From NCBI GenBank assembly GCA_947176585.1, contig CAMWRI010000005.1, positions 1 through 40,304 of the forward strand: DNA of 40,304 nucleotides, in the 5' to 3' direction. Positions 35,575 through 40,304 of this stretch are shown here, one piece after another (the stretch's first letter is position 1; each line of letters opens with the position of its first letter). The stretch comes from an uncultured Porphyromonadaceae bacterium. Lineage in GTDB: Bacteria > Bacteroidota > Bacteroidia > Bacteroidales > Muribaculaceae. The notes below the pieces were generated by a model. That model saw nothing but the letters and a program-made list of their open reading frames with translations. It did not search any database and had not been told where the DNA came from. A program made the position numbers and the translations under genes.

Positions 35575-36756
35575 ATGCACTTTAGTCTTGATATTGAATT
35601 CACGGTTGTGATATTGCTGTGCGCCGCGCTGCTGCTGGCGCTTGCCGCTTTTATGTATGCCGCGGTGCAGACGCGCCGTCTTGTGCGCACGCGCCGGTTC
35701 TGCGACCTTGCCGATATGGAAGAGGGTACGGCATTCGAGCCCGTGACCGTGGTGATATACTCGCAGGACGAGGCTGAGGCGCTTGAGGCATTGCTCGTGA
35801 GCGTGCTGTCGCAGGACTATCCCGCGCCGGTGGAGGTGGTGGTGGTCAACGAGGGCGACAGCTCCGAAATCCGCGACCTCGTGACGCGCCTGCAGATTAC
35901 GTACCCCAATCTGTATCTTACGTTTACGCCCGATGGCGCCCATAGCCTGAGCCGTAAGAAACTTGCCCTCACGCTGGGCATCAAGGCCGCCCGATACGAT
36001 ACCGTGGTGCACACCGCAGTGGGTGCGCGGATACGTTCCGATAAGTGGTTGCGCAGCATGATGCGCCATTTTGCCCGCGGCGGAGAGGTGGAAGTTGTCA
36101 TAGGCTATGCTGCCGCGTTGCCTGACGACGATACCGCCTCGGGGGCCCGTTGCCGCGCGTTCGATGCCACGATGGATGCCGCCCGCTGGTTCGGTGCGGC
36201 AGTGGCAGGCCAGCCTTTCAGGGCTTCTGAATACAATGTGGCCTATCGCCGAGAGGCCTTTTTCCGCAACAAGGGTTTCTCGCGCTCGCTCAATCTTCAT
36301 TTCGGCGACGATGATATTTTTATCAGCGAGATAGCGCACGAGGGCAATACCTCCGTGGAATTGAGCGACAATAGCATAGTGGGTGTTCTCTCGCCGGATT
36401 ATTCGCAGGCGGCCCGGCAGGCGTCGTTGAGGCGCGTGTTCACGGAGGGTCATATCGGACGCAGACCGCGTGTCTGGCGCACGGTGGCAGCAGCATGCGT
36501 GCCGCTGTCGCTCGCGGCGCTGGTTGCGGCAGTGTGTCTTGATGCGGGAAATGCTTTCGTGATAGCCCTTGCAGTGGGAATTCTGGCTCTGCTGGCGGGC
36601 TCAATTACCGTGACTTGGCGCTCGGCCATGCGGGCTCTGAACCTGCGCGTGCTCGGGGCCGCGATTTTTCCGCTTGCCCTTACTTACATATGGCGGCGCG
36701 CTGTGCTCAGGACGCGCGCGCGATTCGGACACCACAAGCGCTACACCTGGGATTAA
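35575..36756 (+). CDS. GT2-like membrane glycosyltransferase with degenerate DXD
   Basis: This 393-residue protein has an N-terminal helix (about 8-30), a GT-A domain (about 55-300) and two or three C-terminal helices (about 305-375). The nucleotide-binding start VTVVIYSQDEAEALEALL and the late motif GDDDIFISEIA are recognisable. At the place where GT2 enzymes carry their DXD, between RYDTVV and SDKWLRSM, the sequence reads HTAVGARIR with no aspartate pair. It may be inactive or use another metal ligand. Its stop codon overlaps that of the convergent tcdA by three of four bases. Confidence 0.82.
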   Translation: MHFSLDIEFTVVILLCAALLLALAAFMYAAVQTRRLVRTRRFCDLADMEEGTAFEPVTVVIYSQDEAEALEALLVSVLSQDYPAPVEVVVVNEGDSSEIRDLVTRLQITYPNLYLTFTPDGAHSLSRKKLALTLGIKAARYDTVVHTAVGARIRSDKWLRSMMRHFARGGEVEVVIGYAAALPDDDTASGARCRAFDATMDAARWFGAAVAGQPFRASEYNVAYRREAFFRNKGFSRSLNLHFGDDDIFISEIAHEGNTSVELSDNSIVGVLSPDYSQAARQASLRRVFTEGHIGRRPRVWRTVAAACVPLSLAALVAAVCLDAGNAFVIALAVGILALLAGSITVTWRSAMRALNLRVLGAAIFPLALTYIWRRAVLRTRARFGHHKRYTWD

Positions 36757-37469
36757 TCTTTTTTGTGCAGGTCTTCGATTATCAGTCCTGCCAGAGTGAG
36801 CCCGAATATTGCGGTGATGTGCATCAGCGAGCCGTTGGCGCGTTCGCGGGCATCACTCTCTCCGAGATTGGGCACGAGTTCGTCGCTGTACACGCATTTG
36901 AACTTGCGGCCGGGTCGTGTGCCGCTCCTTTTGAATCTGTCGCGCAGGGCGCGAGCGAGCGGACAGCCCGATACCTTGTAGAACTCGGCCACCTTCACTC
37001 GCGACGGGTCGAGCTTGCGAGCTGCGCCCATCGACGAGAAAAGGCGTGCCCGCGAGCGTGTGGCCATGGCTATGAGCAGCATTTTATCGGCCACGGAGTC
37101 GATGGCGTCCACCACGTAGTCGTAGCTGTCAAGGTCAAATGCGGATGCCGTGGTGGAGGTGAACCGATCGTGGCGAGCCTCCACCTTCACCTCAGGGTTG
37201 ATCGTGAGCAGATGGTCGCGCATGGCGTCCACCTTTACGCGGCCGATGGTTTCTGTGGTTGCCATAAGCTGGCGGTTCACGTTCGACGGGCACACGCTGT
37301 CGTCGTCGACGATCGTGATATGGCGCAGCCCCGAGCGCACGAGGCTCTCCACGCACCACGACCCCACGCCGCCCACGCCGAAGACGATTACCCTTGCTTC
37401 CCTGAGCTTATTCATAGAAGCCGTGCCCAGCAGAATGCGGGCACGGCTCAGTGTGTCGATGGAATTCAT
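36753..37469 (-). CDS. tcdA: tRNA threonylcarbamoyladenosine dehydratase
   Basis: TcdA (CsdL) is a ThiF/E1-like enzyme that uses ATP to cyclise t6A37 to ct6A37 in tRNAs. The 238-residue protein shows the Rossmann loop VFGVGGVGSWCVESLVRSG, the adenylation motif VDDDSVCPSNVNRQ, and VDAIDSVADKMLL. Cys169 in SGCPLA and later residues fit the bacterial group. It starts four bases after the secreted-protein gene and is probably the last gene of that operon; the functional link is not obvious. Confidence 0.95.
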   Translation of the reverse strand: MNSIDTLSRARILLGTASMNKLREARVIVFGVGGVGSWCVESLVRSGLRHITIVDDDSVCPSNVNRQLMATTETIGRVKVDAMRDHLLTINPEVKVEARHDRFTSTTASAFDLDSYDYVVDAIDSVADKMLLIAMATRSRARLFSSMGAARKLDPSRVKVAEFYKVSGCPLARALRDRFKRSGTRPGRKFKCVYSDELVPNLGESDARERANGSLMHITAIFGLTLAGLIIEDLHKKD

Positions 37470-37473
37470 CGCG

Positions 37474-38493
37474 TTATTTCACGAACACTTTGTGGCTACC
37501 GGTAGCATCGCGGCGGATATAAACGGCGCCCGGTGCGGGCTGCTCCACGCGCATGCCCTGGAGGTTGTAGTACACAGCGTTGCCGTTGTCGCCGTCCGGG
37601 GTGATGTCTTCGATTCCTGCGCTGTGCGGGTGGTCGATCACCACGCCGTCCAGAATCATAGAGTTGCCGCCCCAGCCTTCGTTGCGGGTGTAGCGGAACG
37701 CGAGTTTCACGTTCTTTCCGTCGTAGTCGCGGAGGCTTGCTTCGAATTCGTGCAGGTATATGCCGGTTCCTTTCATGATTGCATAGTCGGAAAGTGGCGA
37801 CACGTATTCATGCTCGAGGTCGAAGATGGTGTCCCAGTTTTCGCCGCCGTCCGTGGTGATCATCACGTAGAAGTTGCAGAAGAGCTCTCGCTTGCTATAC
37901 TCGTATGTGCCGTAGTCGAAATAGTCGAAGTTGTATATTTCGGAGCAGTCGTATTGCAGCAGGAAGTGGAGGGTCTCCTGCCGGGCGAGCTGTATTTCTG
38001 GTGTCACAAGCCATTCGTCCTGCGCGGCATCTGTGGTTCCGTAGTCGCCGTCGTAGGCATAATGGATGAATGCCTCCTTATCGCCGTCGGTGGTGTAATC
38101 CTGATACATGTTGGAGCTGTAGTAGCAATACCACGAGTTGTTGATATTGTGCATCAGCTGCGTGGGGGTGGGAGCGTTGGCCTCGGTGTTGATTTCGGTC
38201 CACATCGGCGGAATCCAGTTGAGGCCCAAGTACTCCTCGTAGTCTTCGAAGCCCTCGTAGAATGTGGTGTCGCGTGGAGATTGCGGAGCTTTTACCGCGG
38301 GTGCGGGTGCCTCGTCTCGGGCCGCTTGGCGCGGGTCGGTGTGCAGTTTGATGATACGGCCGGCATCGTCGCGGGCGATGCTGAAGCGGTTGCCGCTCGG
38401 TGTGGCGTGCTCGGAGACGATGGTGTAGTTGCTGCCAGCCCAGGCGGCTATGGATAGGGTAGCGAGTGCGAAACTTAAAAGGTGTCTTTTCAT
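37474..38493 (-). CDS. Secreted protein with cleaved-adhesin-like domain and C-terminal sorting-type tail
   Basis: This 339-residue protein has a signal peptide (MKRHLLSFALATLSIAAWA). A central region resembles the cleaved-adhesin/choice-of-anchor J lectin-like fold (FYEGFEDYEEYLGLNW, then DEWLVTPEIQLARQETLHFL, then VMITTDGGENWDTIF). The C-terminal tail (308-339) starts YYNLQGMRVEQPAPG and ends HKVFVK, of the type related to T9SS type A sorting domains. The next gene upstream carries the same tail. It starts 15 bases after that gene with no promoter between them. It is probably exposed or secreted; the ligand is unknown. Confidence 0.82.
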   Translation of the reverse strand: MKRHLLSFALATLSIAAWAGSNYTIVSEHATPSGNRFSIARDDAGRIIKLHTDPRQAARDEAPAPAVKAPQSPRDTTFYEGFEDYEEYLGLNWIPPMWTEINTEANAPTPTQLMHNINNSWYCYYSSNMYQDYTTDGDKEAFIHYAYDGDYGTTDAAQDEWLVTPEIQLARQETLHFLLQYDCSEIYNFDYFDYGTYEYSKRELFCNFYVMITTDGGENWDTIFDLEHEYVSPLSDYAIMKGTGIYLHEFEASLRDYDGKNVKLAFRYTRNEGWGGNSMILDGVVIDHPHSAGIEDITPDGDNGNAVYYNLQGMRVEQPAPGAVYIRRDATGSHKVFVK

Positions 38494-38508
38494 ATAAAAG
38501 TGGAGAGA

Positions 38509-39768
38509 TTAACGGATTATTACTTTTTCTGTGTGCGTGCCCCTGTGGCGGATATATACGTTGCCGGGCTCGGGGTTGGCCACGCGGATGCCCTGAAGGT
38601 TGTAGTATTCCTCGGAGAAGTCTGCATCGGCGGCTACGTCGCTCACTCCTGCATCCACGCCGGGCATGAATATCTTGGCGGGATAGGTCAGCGGCTGGTC
38701 TTCGTAGTCGGTCCACACATATCCGAAGTCGCTTGAGGCGTTGAAGCCGTAGAGGGTGTTGTTGATGGTGATGACGCCGGCACTCATGGTGTCGATGCGT
38801 TGGGGCGCGTACTGCTTGATCTCGTCCTTTGTCCAATAGTCGTTGGCAACGAGCGTGCCGGCCATATTTCCGATGTAGAAGTTGCGGTCGGTCTGGTCAA
38901 CGCTGCCTGAGAAGCCGCTGAACTGGGGCGTGATCACCACGATGTCCGGGTCGGTCGCGTCCACGAGGATATATGCGTTGCCGGTGTTGATGTTGACCGA
39001 GAGCATGGGGTTGCCCGCCACGAGATAGGGGTTGATGAGGCGGTAGAGTCCGGGGGTGTCGTCCTTCTCCTCAATGGGCACTTTCCACATGTGCTTTGCA
39101 GGATCCGTGAGATACCATCCGGCGAGGATGAAGCCGTCCTGATACGTGCATTTACCAATTTCGGTCCACCCGGCTGCAGTATCTCCAGCGGGGAGCACGA
39201 GCCTGCCGTTGTAGCCACCCTGCCAGTTGTAGCCCTGGTCGTTCACATCGGCGCTTTTACCGAACTTGGGGCCGATGATTTCGATGGCACCATCGCTGAG
39301 GGTGGAGGCGTAGCCGTAGTCTTTGATAGCCTCGACGGTATTGCCTTCGGCTTCGAAATACCATCCTGCGTTGCACACGTAGAACGGATCGGTAAAGTTC
39401 ACCGTAAGGGTGGAGCACACGAATCCCGAATTCTGCGGTGCGATGCGCACGAAAGTGGGATCTGTGGCATCGATTACGATGTCGCAAGGCGTACTCGCGG
39501 TATTTTTGTCCAGAAACGGAAAGTAGTCCGAGGTGTAGGGGCTTGCAATTTTGTACATGCCGGGAGTGGAGGTGCTTTCAAAAACCTCCACTTCGTAGAT
39601 GTATGGAGTGGGGTCGGTGTAGGTGGCAGGTGCGAAAATGCCGGGAGTCACCCAGCCGTCGGTGTACTGTCCCATGCCGAGGCTTTTCCATTCGCTATCC
39701 TCTGCCTGAGCGTTGTGGCTGGCCAGCAGGCATGTAGCGATTGCAAATGTCAAGTAAAGACGTTTCAT
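38509..39768 (-). CDS. Secreted protein with internal duplication and sorting-type tail
   Basis: This 419-residue protein has a signal peptide (cleavage near residue 22, SHNAQA) and two related segments of about 85-90 residues: 27-117 (WKSLGMGQYTDGWV, TPGMYKIASPY, VIDATDPTFVRIAPQNSGF) and 201-286 (WTEIGKCTYQDGFI, TPGLYRLINPY, LVDATDPDIVVITPQFSGF). A third region with FYIGNMAG follows. The C-terminal tail (388-419) begins YYNLQGIRVANPEPG and ends EKVIIR, nearly identical in pattern to its neighbour's. I chose ATG 39768 because the longer frame crosses its -7 box. No function is recognised. Confidence 0.82.
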   Translation of the reverse strand: MKRLYLTFAIATCLLASHNAQAEDSEWKSLGMGQYTDGWVTPGIFAPATYTDPTPYIYEVEVFESTSTPGMYKIASPYTSDYFPFLDKNTASTPCDIVIDATDPTFVRIAPQNSGFVCSTLTVNFTDPFYVCNAGWYFEAEGNTVEAIKDYGYASTLSDGAIEIIGPKFGKSADVNDQGYNWQGGYNGRLVLPAGDTAAGWTEIGKCTYQDGFILAGWYLTDPAKHMWKVPIEEKDDTPGLYRLINPYLVAGNPMLSVNINTGNAYILVDATDPDIVVITPQFSGFSGSVDQTDRNFYIGNMAGTLVANDYWTKDEIKQYAPQRIDTMSAGVITINNTLYGFNASSDFGYVWTDYEDQPLTYPAKIFMPGVDAGVSDVAADADFSEEYYNLQGIRVANPEPGNVYIRHRGTHTEKVIIR

Positions 39769-39805
39769 GTTTGCTTTTGTGGCGATTGGTTTGTAAATTC
39801 TGCCA

Positions 39806-39813
39806 CAAAAGTA
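39806..39813 (-). promoter_or_regulatory. -7 box of the secreted-protein operon
   Basis: On the minus strand TACTTTTG lies 37 bases before the ATG at 39768. It directly follows the terminator at 39827-39854. Confidence 0.65.
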
Positions 39814-39826
39814 AATAAAAAACGTC

Positions 39827-39854
39827 ATACGGGCACTATTGTGCTCGTATTTTT
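39827..39854. terminator. Terminator after the small acidic gene (bidirectional)
   Basis: A 10-bp stem ATACGGGCAC/GTGCTCGTAT (one G-T pair) has a 4-base TATT loop and T-runs on both strands. It lies 11 bases after the minus-strand stop at 39865. Confidence 0.8.
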
Positions 39855-39864
39855 AGGCATAAAT

Positions 39865-40053
39865 CTAAAGGGCGTCTGCCGGAACGGCAGGATCGTCCAC
39901 CGGCGCGTCGAAGTCGCCGATGCTGTGATTGTCGTTGAGTTCTTCCGTGGCTTCTTTCTCGAGCCGTGGTGATTTTTTGCAACCCTCAGCCATGTCGGTT
40001 GCCACTCCCGGATATACGTGCGCGTCCTGCGCTTTTTTATTCTTACATGCCAT
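39865..40053 (-). CDS. Small hydrophilic protein, function unknown
   Basis: I do not recognise this 62-residue protein. Its first third is basic (MACKNKKAQDAHVY) with cysteines at residues 3 and 24, and its last third is acidic (EELNDNHSIGDFDAPVDDP). No signal peptide or membrane segment is seen. The start at 40053 is preferred over 40077. It is followed at once by a good terminator, which supports it being a real transcribed unit. No convincing -7 box is seen upstream, only GAACTTTC near 40096. Confidence 0.55.
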   Translation of the reverse strand: MACKNKKAQDAHVYPGVATDMAEGCKKSPRLEKEATEELNDNHSIGDFDAPVDDPAVPADAL

Positions 40054-40304
40054 AGTCTGATGAAATTTAAATGTCAACGCTTTTTCTGACGCGAAAGTTC
40101 AAAATGTGTGGTCCTAAAAGTCAATAAAGCGGTGGCACGCCGGCTAAGCAGGCATGCTCCCCGATTCATCACGATATAGACAGGGTGCCCCGCGCCCCGG
40201 TAGCGCGGGCGGCACATCTGTCTCATTTTCGTGTGGAGTGTAAGGGTGAGGCGTTTTCAGCAGTCGCGAGGAAGCGCTATTGTCGAAACTTGCGGAAGCG
40301 GCCC
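40054..40304. other. Right-edge region without a recognised gene; contains a long hairpin
   Basis: No coding region is supported in these 250 bases. Positions 40178-40223 form a long GC-rich hairpin: arms AGACAG/CTGTCT, GTGCC/GGCAC and CCGCGC/GCGCGG, with a 7-base loop and small bulges. A short T-rich run follows on the plus strand. It could be a terminator, a structured RNA, or part of a gene that continues past the window. Confidence 0.4.

Noticed and set aside
37150-38457. 435-residue plus-strand open frame across tcdA and the secreted-protein gene
   Set aside because: It spans two well-supported minus-strand genes and reads as their complement.
40077-40229. 50-residue minus-strand frame with VYIVMNRG, which faintly resembles the start of REP-associated (Y1) transposases
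   Set aside because: Only one short segment matches. The downstream catalytic regions are missing, the frame overlaps the hairpin, and it ends after 50 residues.

Overview
The window looks like chromosomal DNA from a GC-rich member of the order Bacteroidales. Three things support this. Genes are repeatedly preceded by the Bacteroidetes-type -7 box TAnnTTTG, several with a -33 TTTG-like element exactly 20 bases upstream, and Shine-Dalgarno sequences are mostly absent. The gene neighbourhoods are Bacteroidetes-specific (ftsX-DUF3098-uppP-truB-queA; NfeD-stomatin; glycine-lipid acyltransferases). The secreted proteins end in the YYNLQG..V..P..G..YIRR tail common in Muribaculaceae and Prevotellaceae. 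The high GC and the tail style make Muribaculaceae my best guess, but that is inference. I see no rRNA, tRNA, insertion sequence, phage, CRISPR array or origin.

Layout. 1-5.6 kb: the end of a family GH2 beta-galactosidase gene, enolase with a strong terminator, an NfeD/SPFH membrane pair, and a small convergent membrane protein. 5.6-9.6 kb: a TSCPD-domain protein, a YifB/ComM ATPase, an XRE-S24 (LexA/CI-like) regulator with a dyad over its own promoter, ribonuclease HII, and an unrecognised zinc-ribbon protein. 9.6-12.2 kb: a multi-pass membrane protein and an EamA transporter fired from a divergent promoter pair. 12.2-17.3 kb (minus strand): a tight operon ftsX - DUF3098 - uppP - truB - queA - HU-like protein - HU/transmembrane/LysM fusion, mixing division, lipid-carrier recycling and tRNA modification. 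17.4-19.9 kb: a Crp-type regulator, an AT-rich intergenic stretch that may encode a small RNA, and a second large membrane protein.

20.0-35.4 kb is the envelope-glycan part and consists of two converging operons. The plus-strand operon (20026-24087) has five overlapping genes: an O-acyltransferase and a GNAT N-acyltransferase of the glycine-lipid type (GlsA/GlsB), a DXD glycosyltransferase, a PIG-L deacetylase and an ATP-grasp ligase. The order glycosyltransferase, deacetylase, ligase repeats the logic of mycothiol and bacillithiol synthesis. I propose that the operon makes a glycosylated, deacetylated and then amide-capped amino-lipid, which would be a new pathway. The minus-strand operon (35432 to 24074) is an exopolysaccharide/capsule export cluster: Wza, Wzc with a Tyr-Gly tail, Wzy, Wzx, three GT4 glycosyltransferases, a BASS-type transporter and an unrecognised alpha-toroid protein. 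Most of its genes overlap by 4 bases, and no initiating sugar-phosphate transferase is present in the window.

35.5-40.3 kb: a GT2-like membrane glycosyltransferase lacking the usual DXD, then a minus-strand operon of two secreted proteins with the same C-terminal tail followed by tRNA t6A dehydratase TcdA, then a small acidic protein, and a final stretch of about 250 bases without a recognised gene but with one long hairpin.
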